This document shows, piece after piece, positions 13,385 through 25,443 of a stretch of DNA of 64,000 nucleotides; the first letter of the stretch is position 1, and every line of letters begins with the position of its first letter. The DNA comes from Synaphobranchus kaupii. Its lineage: Eukaryota; Chordata; Actinopteri; Anguilliformes; Synaphobranchidae. The stretch lies in assembly GCA_029718625.1 (NCBI GenBank), contig CM056380.1, positions 45,978,827 to 46,042,826 on the forward strand, written 5' to 3'. Both the position numbers and the translations under genes were made by a program. Under the pieces are notes generated by a model that did no database searches, had not been told where the DNA came from, and was given only the letters and a program-made list of their open reading frames with translations.

Positions 13385-14182
13385 CCTGACTCTCACCCCC
13401 CTCCCACCTGTCATTCCCGGCCGTAACCCGGGGGCCGGCTCCGCACGGTCAGGTCGGGCCTGGGTCCGGCCACTGCAATTGGGTTGCGTTTGGTCTGGGT
13501 TTCCCCCTGCGTGGCTCGGGCCCCTGCGATTCGGCGTTTGGTCTGGGTTTCCTCCTGCGGTGTGGCCCCGCTCTCCCCGCCCGAGGCCCACAGCTGTCAG
13601 CATGCCCTGAGGGCCCGTCTGCCCTGGCCTGAGCGTGAAATCTCAAACCTGCTCTGGGCCCGTTCCCCGTCTCAGACACAGGAAATTACAGCTGGACCCG
13701 CAGAACGCCCCAATGCTTTACGGAGGCCTGGATTTTAACTTGACGCTGATATTAACCAAAGTGATAATGCAATAAACAATATAAAACTAATGCAAAATCA
13801 TCTGAGACATGCCCATTAATTATCTGCTGCATGGGTCCAATTTTAATGTAATCTGCATGTATTCGTAGAAGGTATTTAGAAATACTTTCAAAACTCTATA
13901 CATGTACAACTAATATTAGTTTCAATAACTGATGCATTTCTCATATGACACATTTTTCAGATGTGAAAATATGCTATATGTCATATGTCTGCTGATTTGA
14001 GGGGAGAGAGTGAGTGGGAGGGAGGGGTAGAGGGAGAGGGAGAATCGATTGGTCACAGAGCGGTCACTCGAAACACAGTGCTTGGAACCCAGAACTTGGA
14101 ACGTGGAATTTGGGGCTGAGAATGTGGAACCGGGCTGTCCGATCCCAGATGTGTGTGTGTGTGTGTGTGTGTATGTGTGTGC

Positions 14183-14231
<49 letters not shown>

Positions 14232-15384
14232 TAAAGCAGGAGGAAAGGAAGCAAGAGGCCGGATCATTGTGGATCCCCAGAGCTCTGCTCCTGCCATCAT
14301 GTACCCTGCTCTAAAGGGCCCATTGAGCTCGATGTGTCTTCATCCATGTCCATCTAATAACCTCCCTGCTGTTTCCATTGGCCTGGTTAAATAAAAAAAC
14401 CCATCACCATGACCTTGTTCGTCAGTCTTGAAACTTTAGGCATTGAATCTCCGTTTTTCAGACAGGGTGAGTAGTTGCCAAATTGTCTTTGTCTCGCGTC
14501 TGGGCTCTGTCAGCGCTGAGGTTCTCAGGAATACAGGTGTGACATCTAGTTGGTCCAGGCCCAAAACCTGTCACCTCCCCATTCCCGCCTCCCTCCTCCC
14601 CCCTCGCCGGCCGGGACCTGCCACCGCCATAGTCTCCGCCCCCAGTGACCTGCCCCACAGAACACGTCCACATTATTACAGAGCATTTTCTGCATTCCTG
14701 CCCTGACACCCTAAACCTCTTGTTTACGTTTTTGGTGTGAGGTGACAGCTCATACGGAGGCTGACTGAAACTGTCATGGACGGGGCTCAGGCTTGGCTCG
14801 AACCCAGGGCCGTGCACTCTCGCAAGCACAGGTAGTCATTACCCCCGTCCAAACCCGCCCGCCCCCGACCCCCTACCCCTCCTCACCCACCGCCCCTGCT
14901 CACACGTCTCCCGGTCCTACCGCGTCAACGTGGTTAATCCGACATCCTAAAAGCACTTGAAAACACTAAGCCCCCTGCTTTTCAAAACCTCAAGCGCCTT
15001 AAAGGCAGATGCTGAGGTAATTCGATAATCTGCCTGTTTGTCTTGTTCAGCTGTTTTTTTTTTGGTGAAAGAAAAAAAGACGAAGGTTGCCAGCCTACCT
15101 GGACCAGAACAGCGTGTACAATCCAGTCAGAGACCGGAGGAGGATTAAACACACAACAGTTTGCCCTGAGGTGGGTACAGCACTCATACAGTAGAGTCAA
15201 GCAGTCTGCACCTCCGAAAACAAATCAGTGCCTTCCATCCATCACACAGCTGGCACAGGCAGAGGCTCTGATAGAGAGGTGAGGCGCTCTGTGAGTGGGA
15301 GGACCTAGTAACATGAGAAGGGCACACCTTGGCTCCATTCCATCTCTGTGCCCAGACGGTGAGAAACAGCTGCGTTTGTTCCTG

Positions 15385-15388
<4 letters not shown>
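13385..15388. other. Non-coding sequence, GC-rich start
   Basis: The 13385-13740 stretch is GC-rich with a loosely duplicated GGTTTGGTCTGGGTTTCC motif. Then comes AT-rich unique sequence, a GT microsatellite (14151-14229) and C-rich sequence near 14570-14920. No gene was recognised. Confidence 0.6.
14151..14229. repeat. (GT)n microsatellite
   Basis: GT units are interrupted once by GTATGTGTGTGCACAT. Confidence 0.97.

Positions 15389-15433
<45 letters not shown>
15389..15433. repeat. (CA)n microsatellite
   Basis: About 22 CA units. Confidence 0.97.
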
Positions 15434-15435
<2 letters not shown>

Positions 15436-15789
15436 CATATTAAAAGTGTGCTTCACCTCCTCTCCCTCAGGAGCGCCAACTGTGGGGCCAACAGCGACCT
15501 GCAGAGTTCCGGCAGATGCCGCACGGCGGGCGTCTCGTTCCTCCTGGGCCCACGCGGCCGCGGTTCAGCTGCCCGTGACGCTCGTCTTACTCATCCACTT
15601 CCTCCCGGTAACCTGGGCCCGGGCGGGGCGGGGCGGGGCCCGCTCTTCTGCGGTTTCCTGACTCGTCTGAGCCTCAGGTGTGCGGGGGAGAGCCTCAGGT
15701 GTGAAGCGCTGGAGCAAACACAGAGCAAGGAGTCACCCAGAGTTCACACCAAGCTCAGCGGGCTGAGTCATGCCTCAACACTGAGCCTG

Positions 15790-16115
15790 AAGAGAAGAGG
15801 GAGAGAGAAAGAAAATAAGGACAGACAGACAGACAGATAGACAGAGAGGGAGAGAGAACATAAGGACAGACAGATAGAGAGCGAGAGAGAGAGAACGTAA
15901 GCACAGACAGAGAGGGAGAGAGGGAGAACATAAGGACAAACAGACAGACAGATAGAGAGGGAGAGAGAACGTAAGGACAGACAGACAGATAGAGAGGGAG
16001 GGAGAAAGAACGTAAGGACAGACAGACAGATGGAGAGGGAGAGAGTATGTAAGGACAGACAGAGAGGGAGGGAGAGAAGACGTAAGGACAGACAGAGAGG
16101 GAGATCTGTGTGCAT
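15790..16115. repeat. GA-rich minisatellite (ACGTAAGGACAGACAGACAG type)
   Basis: Units of about 30-50 bp with GTAAGGACAGACAG, GATAGAGAGGGAGAGA and GAACG are repeated about eight times with varying numbers of GACA and GAGA. A short unique segment with a small hairpin (16119-16180) follows, and then one more diverged unit near 16200-16250. Confidence 0.92.
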
Positions 16116-18925
16116 TTGTCGTTGCCTTGTTCCTAGTAGGCTAATGTCAATATAGCATTATTAACGGCAACAAGGCAATCTTGAGTTGAGTTGAGCGAGA
16201 GAGCATATGAGAAGAATGTAAGGACAGACAAAGAGAGAGACAGAGAACTGAGGTATAACCAGTATTACTCCGATCGGTAATCAAAATAATTACCGCAATT
16301 AGTAAACACACCCAAACAGATACTGTGACTATGTTTCCTGTTACATACTTCACAGTATTATGAGTTCGCCATTTCACACACGTTTTACGGTCGTCATCCC
16401 CCTATTTATATTACGGCTGGCGCTAACAAGTATAGCAGGAAGTGCAAAGCGCTTTGAGGGGAATTTTCACAGCCCGTGAATTAGGCTAGCTGTCAGCGTC
16501 TGTTTACGTGCGAACAGGGCCGCGGGCTCAGTGCGCCGTTCCGTTTCGTCTGATAGGTGATGCTGCTGGGAATGTGTCCAGGAGGCCGAGGATAGCTGCT
16601 TACGGATTCTCTATCAACCGAAAGACGACACCGCGCTATATTTGAGAGTTAACACGCCGTTTCGAACCAGCACAGCGTGCAGAGGAAAAGCATCCTTTGT
16701 ATCTGTGGTATGGTGAAAACGGTCTGTCATAGCCCCGCCCCCATCCATTAAAAGTCTACTGTCCCTAACTCTGGACCCCACTGCCCGGTCTCTCCGTCCA
16801 ATAGCTCTGCCCTCTTAGCTACCAGGAGAGAAGCCTATTGGTTCATTTCTTAATACGCAAGGAATCTCGGGCCTTGTCCCCTCCCCCTTAACCGAAGAAC
16901 CAATCTGAATCTGTGCATTTCCCCCTTCATAACCCAATCTCACCCTATATCCTCACCCATCCCACCTCCTCCCTCACAAGGGCATCTGGGAATCGACTGT
17001 GATCAAAGACTTGAATTGGTAATATACGTATTACCACACAAGTTCTCCTGTCGAGAAAACATTAACAATTAACTCCTGTTTCACAAATTGGAATAAATAT
17101 TCCTTACTTATTTATTTGGCCTCCTCCTGCAACCAATGAGAACACTGAATTTATCAGAGAAAAGACCTGGCTGGCACTCTCTACTATCCGTACACGTACC
17201 AACATTTTCACGACACCGCCAAAAACAGAAGCCTGACAGCACCTCTCCAAGCACTTGAGGCCCTTGAAGCCCCGCCCCTCTCCTGCCAGAGCTGTGCTGC
17301 TCGGGGTCTCCCGGGGACCTCTGCAGGGTCTGTGTGAGAGGTTAATCCTGAAAGATTACCCTGATTGAGATTGCGTGACTGGATGAAGCTCGCGGCCGCC
17401 GGGCCTGGTCTTATCAAAGCCCCCGGTTGTTTGGCGACTCCCTCAGGCGCTGGCGGGCGCGGGGCCCCCGGGCGGGGACGTGTTGAGTGAGCGGGGTCTG
17501 TTGCGTTTTGGGGTGCGCTGCACGGAGAGCCGAGGGAAGTGAGGGGGCCGCTAACGGGGGCCCCGGGAGGAGAGGAATGCCGGGGCCCGGGAGACGGAGT
17601 GAGGCATGCTGGGATAGCGCCGGGGGACACCCCCTCATGTCTGGCCTCGCCGTCCACGCTAGGCCCTCTTTAAAGAAGCTCAGATTTAAGCCTGAAATTA
17701 GGAGCAGCCCCGCACACCCGCCCAGAGGAGCACAGGCCGCACCTAATGTACTAAACACAGGAGACGCACGGGACAGGGGCCTGCAGGGCCTCTCCTTTCG
17801 GGACGGACGGACGGACGGCGCGATAACGCTGATTGTTTTTAGGCGTCCGGACGTGCGGGCGGGACAGCTGGACTCGGAAAACGAGCTGGGAGAGTCACGC
17901 TGATTTACATTTCCTCTCAGACGCAAAAAACCCGCGGTCGGCTCCGGATCGTAATTCTCCGAATCTTCAAATGAGACGGAGGCACGGGCGGGCCGCAGAG
18001 ACGATCCACGTTTTTGACATTCCGGGGCTCTTCTCTGAGAAAAAGCAGGACTCCGAACACAGCTGGTGCTCCTCACTCCGCATTAAACATATCCAAGTCC
18101 CGGATCGGGATAGGGAATGTAAATCAGCTTGTCTGGAGGAACGATAACCCAGTTAAAGGCCGGATCGGACTTCTTTCCGTCCAGCCGAACGACATAAGAT
18201 CTCCCTCTTTTTGTTTTCTCCTCCTCTCAAAGAGACAGCGGGAAGGAGAATGCTGTGGAAAGGAGAAAATCAAATGAACAGATTACGTAAACACTTGCCT
18301 TTTGATCGCCGATGCCATAACAGTTGAGGGCATTTAGGGAAAGAACCACTGATGGTTAAGATTGAACAGGAACAGGAACACTGCCAGTGAAATCAGGCAC
18401 GCAGTACACATTTGCAGCATATCTACAAAATTAATATTCACTGAATGGCATAAACCTAAAATATATACGTATACGTGCCTAAATAAATAAGGGGCGCATT
18501 TTGCTGAGTAAGATTTCAGCTGATCTGACGTCAGATAGGGGGAACATTTGGAGGTCGGCGAGGGGGGTTGGGGGTGAACCCGTATCAAAATATTGTCAGA
18601 TCTGCCGGAGTACATATCGTACCGTGGGCCTCCTGGTATGTTCATATAAACTGTATGTTTTTTTCTACTCGGTTTTTACAAAATAATGGTAAGCGATCCC
18701 AGCCCCTCCCACACACTCCGGGGGGCTGGGGGGTACCACAGACAGCACTTGGCTCCGGCTGCATGTACCCACGGGAGGGGGAGGGAAAACTTTCAACACT
18801 TGCAGAAAAGAGTAGGCCCTGTCCCTCCCTCTCGTGCTCCCTCCCAACAAAGTAAGGCTAGATACATTTCAGAGACTGAAAAAGTATATTTATTCAATTT
18901 CTGAAAACCCCACATCCACATTCCT

Positions 18926-18980
18926 CTCTCTCTCTCTCTCGGTCTGCCTCTCCATCTCTCTCTCGCTCTCTCTCACTCGA
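18926..18980. repeat. CT-rich microsatellite
   Basis: TCTCTC repeats interrupted by GGTCTGCC and CCATC. Confidence 0.9.
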
Positions 18981-19677
18981 GACAGAACCCTGAAAAATTG
19001 CCACCAAAAAAAATCTGGAGAGTGTTTTCCCCTTGGTGTTGAAAGCATTGAAATGATCCAGCATATCTTGTAAAAATCATACTTTAAGGTTCGTTTGCAC
19101 TCTTTTTACCCTCTCAGTAATACCACTCCTGAGCTCCCCCACCTGCCCTTCTTCCCACCACCCATCTCGCTCTCCTTTCCTGGGACAGTACCCTATGCTC
19201 TGACCTCTGACCTTTAGGTCAATCAGTGAACAGTGATGCTCCCAGCCTTTCCTGTGGGTATGTGGGAGGGAATGAGAGCCGAAGGAGGAAAACTGCGTCT
19301 TGCCTTTGAGGGGAAGATGCATCTCCAGTCTTAGCTCACCTGCTGGATTTCTGCAAAAAAAAAAGCACACACACCTCCGTGAAGGAGCACTGGCCCCGCC
19401 CCCCCCCAGGTGAGATCTAGGGCCAAAGGTGTAGGGTTTCCTGCGTACAGCAGCCCCATCCACCTGCTCCCTGCTTGCGTCTTCACCTCTGGAGGAACAA
19501 TAGCGGGCAGGGCGCCCCTGGGGCGGCGAGATTTACACCCCCGTCGCCCTTCGCCTGGGAAAGGAAGTGCGCCTGTAACCCTAACCCCACCCCGGAGGGG
19601 ATGACAGTCACCCTCGCACGCCGTTTGGAGTTCCCCTGCCGGGACGACCACAGGTCCAAAACCTCACCGGTCCATCC

Positions 19678-19679
<2 letters not shown>

Positions 19680-19714
<35 letters not shown>
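19680..19714. repeat. (CA)n microsatellite
   Basis: About 16 CA units after ACATA. Confidence 0.97.
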
Positions 19715-19716
<2 letters not shown>

Positions 19717-19779
19717 CCTCCTCTGTTTCATTTTTGCCAGGTGTGACAGCACACCTTGAGAGAAATCAGAGGCCATTTA

Positions 19780-20000
19780 AAAACGTAAACTGACACACTC
19801 GCTTTGTAAGCCATTAATTTCCTGTAGCATTCAGATAAATATTATGAGTAGATAATTATTCACCAGGTGTACAGTTCATCAGACTGTGCCAGGTCCAGGT
19901 TCCACCCGGCTTACCTGCGCTCAGGTAATTAGGTTAACGTACACTGTCAGAATTACCTGTTCGATTTGCTGAAGGCCTTTGTTCCGCTGCATTATTCTGC
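19780..20000. promoter_or_regulatory. Candidate regulatory element
   Basis: Repeat-free sequence with AAGCCATTAATTTCC, GATAATTATTCACCAGGTG and CAGGTAATTAGGTTAACG: several TAAT homeodomain cores and CAGGTG/CACCTG-type E-boxes. Candidate only, on word content. Confidence 0.22.
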
Positions 20001-20105
20001 AATAGAGAGGCACTCTGAACTCTGTCCTTTCATCAGGACACCTGGGATGACGGACAGACAGACGGACATGCTGTCAAAAGAAGTGCCAGTTTATTTCTCT
20101 GGTTG

Positions 20106-20355
20106 GGCATGTGCCTGCATATGTGTGTTTGTAAGTCTGCATGTGTGTGCATGTGCGTGAGGGTATGTGCATGTGTGTGCGCGTGCGTGCATATCTGTGT
20201 TTGTGAGTGTGTATGTGTGTGTGCATGCAAGCAAGTGTGCATATGTGTGTTTGTGAGCGTGTTTGTGTGTGTGTGCGTATGTGTGTGTGCATGCGAGCAT
20301 GTGTGCATATGTGTGTTTGTGAGTGTGTTTGTGTGTGCGTGTGAGTGTGCATAAG
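20106..20355. repeat. GT-rich variable microsatellite
   Basis: GTGTGT is mixed with GCATAT, GTTTGTGAG and GCATGCAAGC words. A roughly 60-bp supra-unit (GTGTGCATATGTGTGTTTGT-GAG) occurs about three times. Confidence 0.93.
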
Positions 20356-22713
20356 TCAGCCCTTAACACGATTGTCCTTTGCTGTAGGTCATGACATCCT
20401 GCATTCCTCCTTCCCTCTGCCCGTCTTCCTGCCAGACGGTGGGGCCGGCGATGCCAGGGCTTTTAACCGCCGTTTTCCTGCCCGGGGATTATGTTCTGCC
20501 ACTCGGGATCTGGGTAGAGCGAGCGGGAAAACTCGATCCCTGAAATCAGATGGCTCCGTGACATGAATGAGAGCAGCAGGAAGTCAGCGCTGGGCTCCGG
20601 GGCCATGCCTCTCACCCTCAGGCACTTATCACTCTGAATTACAATTATCAGCAATTAAAGTATCACTGGCGTTAATCACACTCCTACCCTTCCCACATGG
20701 TTTAACCCCACCCCTGCCAGCACTATATGGGGTCATATGCAGGGAGATTCATCACACTATGAATGAAGTTCACTCTGCCCTTTTCAGGAATTTGTCTTCC
20801 ATATTACAGTCTCACTCGATCACAGGCAAACGTACTTAGAAGACAGCAAAATGTTAAAAAAGCCACGATGAAACCATTATGCGTATTACATAAATACACT
20901 GGGTTTTAATTTTGAAGAGAAAAAGATTAATAAAGTGCTATTACTTCCCGGGGGCTAAATTACTTCCAGTTCAGCTACACCGTGTTATTTAATGTGTTAA
21001 CGATCCTGGGCAGAAAGGAATTGAGGGTTTGGTTTATTTTTGTACCTCCAACCCGGGGAGCTCTCAGCGCACGTCACCACTGCAAAGCGTTATGTATCAT
21101 TTTGTTTATTTCTATGGTACAGTGGTATTGGTACAGTAGCACAAGTGTATTTTGGCTTTAGCAGGTATTATACAAATGGATGTACAGCAAAGGCTGGGTG
21201 AGCTGGTGGAAAGGATAACAAAATAGAAAAAAACAAACATCTAATAGCGGCCCGTTTCTAAACTGCACGGCGCCGTACGTGTTTTTGGAATTCAGGGTGA
21301 TGGCTGACTTCATATCCTCCTCGAACACGGACTCCATATGACGCAGAAACCGTACAGGTGGAGGATTAAATTAAAAAATCTGTTATAACCGTTAAATATT
21401 TGTCAGACGGAGAGACGTGATAAAATGGCCTCTTTCATCCTGGAAGCCCTCCCCTCCACATCACAAGCCGTGTTTTATTGAACCCAAAAGTTCCAGCCGG
21501 GCGAGTAAGATAATTGGCCAATGGATATTTCAGACGCTGCGCTCTCGCCGTTCCAAGTCTCAGGCGCTGACCCGAGCGGAAACAGGGGGTTCTGGGATTG
21601 ATTTACACCGGTTCTGTCCTAAATTGCACATGTCAGTGTGGACTCTTTCTAATATTAATATTAATTCCTTTTGGACTCGGTACAGATCCTGGCACACATT
21701 TCACGTCGGCAGTTATAAGTAGTTTTCCATGAACCCACCACAGGGCTTTGGAGATATGATTACTTCAACCGATCCCCCCTCCCACCGCCACCTCCTCCCC
21801 CTCTTTCTCTCTCTCTCCTACATTATTTTCACCTGGTCTTCGTTTTTTATGGACAACACTGTCTCAAGATCTATTTGTAATGTAACTTTGTATAATTATC
21901 CCTTAATATAAATACTTAATGACTAGTTTTGGCATCTTAAAACCAGTGGCACAATCCAGGAACTTCAGTAGTTTTTTATACCTGTTGAGAATAGACTTTT
22001 ACAATCATCTGTTGTTTTCATGATATTCCTGAACTGCATCCCTGCACATACTGAATAACTCACGAAAGAACGTGGAACCCTTGGAAACCCCAAATCCCTA
22101 AGCAGAACCCTTAGAACCAGTCGGGTCATGTGGTTTTGGATTCAACAGATTCATACGACTCCAAAATTCTGTGGCCTCTTAGGGGACAATGGAAAGAAGA
22201 AAGTTCTGAAAAAGCAACACTAATCGAAATCGAAAAGAAAAAAGTCACCCATGAGAATTTCACTGCCGTGTTGCTTAATGTCATAAAGTCCAACCCCAAA
22301 CAAGATGAGCTGCACCGTTCTTTAGCCATTTAAAGTTGGATACTTTCTGCACACACAAAAAAGAGAATTTCCTCCAGGCTGTTCCTGAATTGCTATGTGT
22401 AAGATGGTTGCACGTTGCATGTCCACAGTGCATAACCAGCGTGACAGGTCATCGCTCCCACACCTTTCAGACAGTGTGGCTCCTAGCCTTCATAAACCCG
22501 TGAGCGTGACAGGAAGCTGTGATGCCTACTGAGTTCTGAGCTCAAACACATATTCACACTGACTCAAAGTTTCATTTTGAAATCAAGCCAATGACTTCGA
22601 TTAAAAATTAACAATTAAAAAAAAGAAAAGAAATGCTTTTATTGGAAAATGAAATAAAAAAAACAATAAAAGACAATTCAATTTTTTAAAAAGTGTGAAC
22701 ACCCCTCTCTGAC
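20356..22713. other. Non-coding sequence
   Basis: Largely repeat-free. The 20880-21120 part is AT-rich with TAAT-type words. A 67-codon ATG-started frame at 22130-22333 has coding-like composition but no recognisable homology. Confidence 0.55.
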
Positions 22714-22870
22714 ATTACATTACTAGCATTTAGTAGACGCTCTTATCCAGAACGACTTACACAACTTTTTAGCATGTTTACATAGTATCCAATTATACTG
22801 CTGGATATATACTGAAGCAATGCAGGTTAAGTACCTTGCTCAAGGGTACAACGGCAGTGTCCTACACGGG
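22714..22870 (-). mobile_element. tRNA-derived fish SINE, partial, minus orientation
   Basis: On the minus strand it reads GTACCCTTGAGCAAGGTACT-TAACCTGCATTG, then CTTCAGTATATATCC and AAGTCGTTCTGGATAAGAGC-GTCTACTAAATG. This is the conserved body and tail of a widespread fish SINE, the same family as 28828. The tRNA-like 5' head is missing or badly diverged. Confidence 0.85.
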
Positions 22871-23284
22871 AAACTTTTTCCGAAACTTGCCAATAAGAGC
22901 CAGACCCAGTGGAACCCGACTGGAACGATCGCGCCACAGAGTACGCCAGAGGTCCGCTTCCCGGCTGGTTCAGGGCTGTGGTTCCAAGACCCCGCAGTTC
23001 CCAGGAAACCTGGCGCCCTCTCCAGCACCCGAACCTGGACCCCCGCCAGGACCCTCAAACTGGGATTGGGCCAGACGCAGATCCAAAACCAAGCTGCCCG
23101 ATCCCTCAAAATCACCGGCACTTTGAGTTCATTTACATAGCAACTGGAGCCAATGTCACCATTACACCACTCCCGACTGCAGCCAACCGTGGAGGAACAG
23201 GGATCTGCTTTATAGCAAGGACATCATACGGCCCAACTCTTTCAGCAAGACGATTAATGGACAATTAGCAGCACTACCTCACCA

Positions 23285-23338
23285 CATGGCCATATATATA
23301 TATACTATATATATACTGTATATACACACACACACACA
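23285..23338. repeat. TA/CA compound microsatellite
   Basis: (TA)n with ACTATA breaks, then (CA)5-6. Confidence 0.93.
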
Positions 23339-23819
23339 TCTCCTTTTTCGTGCTTCTATACAATCTTAATCTGGTCCTTTTTGGAATTGCAGCAAGCGGC
23401 ATACCGAACAGAGCATGCCACCCTCATCCCTACCCCACCACACCTCACTCCCACAGCTCCAGCCAAACCCACATTAGCCTCACCTTTTCAAGGAAAGTCA
23501 CCGTAGCCGTGATGTCACACATTCATCTCCAACCAATCAAAGCTGGCCAGCAGGGGTGAAAGTCATAGTTCTTCTTGAATACCTCATCTCCTGAGAACAT
23601 TACTGACTGAATGAACCAACTGGTTGATAACTTGATTGGAGAGAAAGTTCAGCCATATTTCCTGAGAAGGCGGAGTCTGTTGGATTAGAGGAATCCAGGA
23701 TGGGATATAAAGAACCCAAAGTGATTACAATAAGATCCCTGAACCCAGACCCACTGAGACCCCCCACAGAAAGGTTCTAGGCTGTATTACAGACGGTGAA
23801 CGTTCCAGCCTGCTACCTA

Positions 23820-24085
23820 TTTAAATGTTTGCAGTGTTGCATTAATTCCCCATACCGACAGTCTGCCAAGTGATGCTCGAGCAACAATAGCAATTTAGTA
23901 AATGATTAATGCCACTGGTTTGCATTAATTGCTCAAGGCAGCCTCCCAGCTCCCCTTATGTTTACACAAGCAGGTGAGGCCAGGTTGAAGGTTTCTTGCT
24001 GGGAAAAGATTATTCTAATGAGGCAAGGCTGGTGCTAAGCAATCCAGATGGGATTCGACTGCATTTCAAGTGTCTTTGTTTACAA
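23820..24085. promoter_or_regulatory. Candidate developmental enhancer
   Basis: A repeat-free block dense in developmental transcription-factor words: ATTAAT at 23841, GATTAAT near 23904, TTAATTGCT at 23925-23933, TGTTTAC (Fox) at 23959-23965 and again at 24077-24083, CAGGTG at 23971-23976 and AGATTA near 24007. Its position on the SIX2/SIX3-facing side of SRBD1 makes an enhancer plausible, but conservation was not tested. Confidence 0.28.
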
Positions 24086-25213
24086 ATGTAATAAACCCGA
24101 CCTCATCCCCACTTGCCCCAATGAACAATGGATGTATTCATACTTTATAACGGTTTAGTGAACTCGAAAATAAAACAACGTTCAGAACACGCTCACGCGT
24201 GGTTACGAGTACATCGCTGCCCTGGGACTTGTTTCAGGACAAACTTGACACCAACTACAGCCATGGAAAAGGACATGAGGAAATTCCAGCTACCAGAACC
24301 ACATCCAACACAAAGCCATTTGTGTCCTACGTCACTACTCCCCCAAATTTGAGAGGAGAGGGAAGTTGGCCCCGAAAAGTGCCTCCCCCTTCCCCTGGCC
24401 CCATGAAATTACACAGGAGCACCCCCCCCCCGCCCAAACCCCCCGACCCGCTTCCTTCTCCGCATCTCCTCCTAAAACCCCCAGAACCATATCGCATTTC
24501 CCAAAGCCGCCCGCACTCATTTTAATTCATTCATTCACCTATTTATTTTAATCGGAATGAAATTACATTTCACGCATGTTTTCACCCTGATGTTGGCCAG
24601 CCAGTGCTGAAGTGGTGGGGGCAGTAGCAAAGAAATGGTGGTGGTGGTGGTGGGGGTTGTGGAGGCGGGGTTGTAGGTGCCTGTGTGGTCGATACGGTGT
24701 GCTGCACAGACACAAAATGACAACTGACAATGCACTGCATGCTGGGAAGCGTTAGACCTCCTTGCGCATATCGGGTTTGCAAAAAGATGTTTGTGATCAC
24801 ACCGAAGTGCTTGATTGCTCCGGTTTGCATCTCTGTTTCACGGTCTGAGATTCTGTATCCCTACTCATGCGGATGCCGCCTAGCTGAGGTTTAGCTGTAA
24901 AACGATCTCTCTCGGCTGAATCATGAATAGAGAGAGATGAGAGAGAGAGAGACAGAGTGAGAGCAAGAGCGAGCGAGCACATCAGATTGCAGTGTAATCT
25001 AATTAATGTACGATGAGGAACAAAAATAAGTGTGTGTGCAGTTCTAAAACTCTGGCCTAGGGAAGGGTAGTCTACTTCTGTTAGGCTTCGAGGACAGAGT
25101 GAGAACACTGCAGGTTTTTAATCCTTCAATATCTCTCCATTGACTGATGGGAATATTTGTAGATCTGGGTGTTTTGCTATTATGCTGCGCACTTGAGAAG
25201 CAGGGAGATCAAA

Positions 25214-25443
25214 AAATCTACCTGCGGGTTTCGAATGCACCCATACCCGTTCCCCCACCCTCAAAATGGCTTCAAGATGATGGTGTCTTGTTTTAAGTGT
25301 CCGGTTTTAAAGCCAAAATTCTAAACGTAAATCTACCTGCGGGTTTCGAATGCACCCATACCCGTTCCCCCACCCTCAAAATGGCTTCAAGATGATGGTG
25401 TCTTGTTTTAAGTGTCCGGTTTTAAAGCCAAAATTCTAAACGT
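25214..25443. repeat. Perfect 115-bp tandem duplication
   Basis: Copy one (25214-25328) and copy two (25329-25443) are identical as far as I can see, beginning AAATCTACCTGCGGGTTTCG and ending CCAAAATTCTAAACGT. The absence of differences points to a very recent event or to an assembly duplication. Confidence 0.97.

Larger units (their letters stand above)
16200..20105. other. Non-coding sequence with a GC-rich part
   Basis: A CpG-containing, C-rich segment lies at about 17230-17960. (CT)n occurs at 18926-18980 and (CA)n at 19680-19714. No exon was recognised; long frames near 17200-18080 follow the GC content. Confidence 0.55.
22871..25213. other. Non-coding sequence
   Basis: TA/CA microsatellite at 23285-23338, a poly-C run near 24422, and GGT repeats near 24634-24655. 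The 23820-24085 part is a candidate enhancer. GA-rich sequence occurs near 24927-24960. Confidence 0.55.

Noticed and set aside
15768..16115. Leu/Ser/Cys-rich frame as a membrane protein
   Set aside because: It is the translation of a GA-rich minisatellite on the complementary strand.
17208..18076. Long Pro/Arg/Ala-rich minus-strand frames as a gene
   Set aside because: High GC content lowers stop frequency; there is no recognisable domain or splice pattern, and several overlapping frames are equally open.
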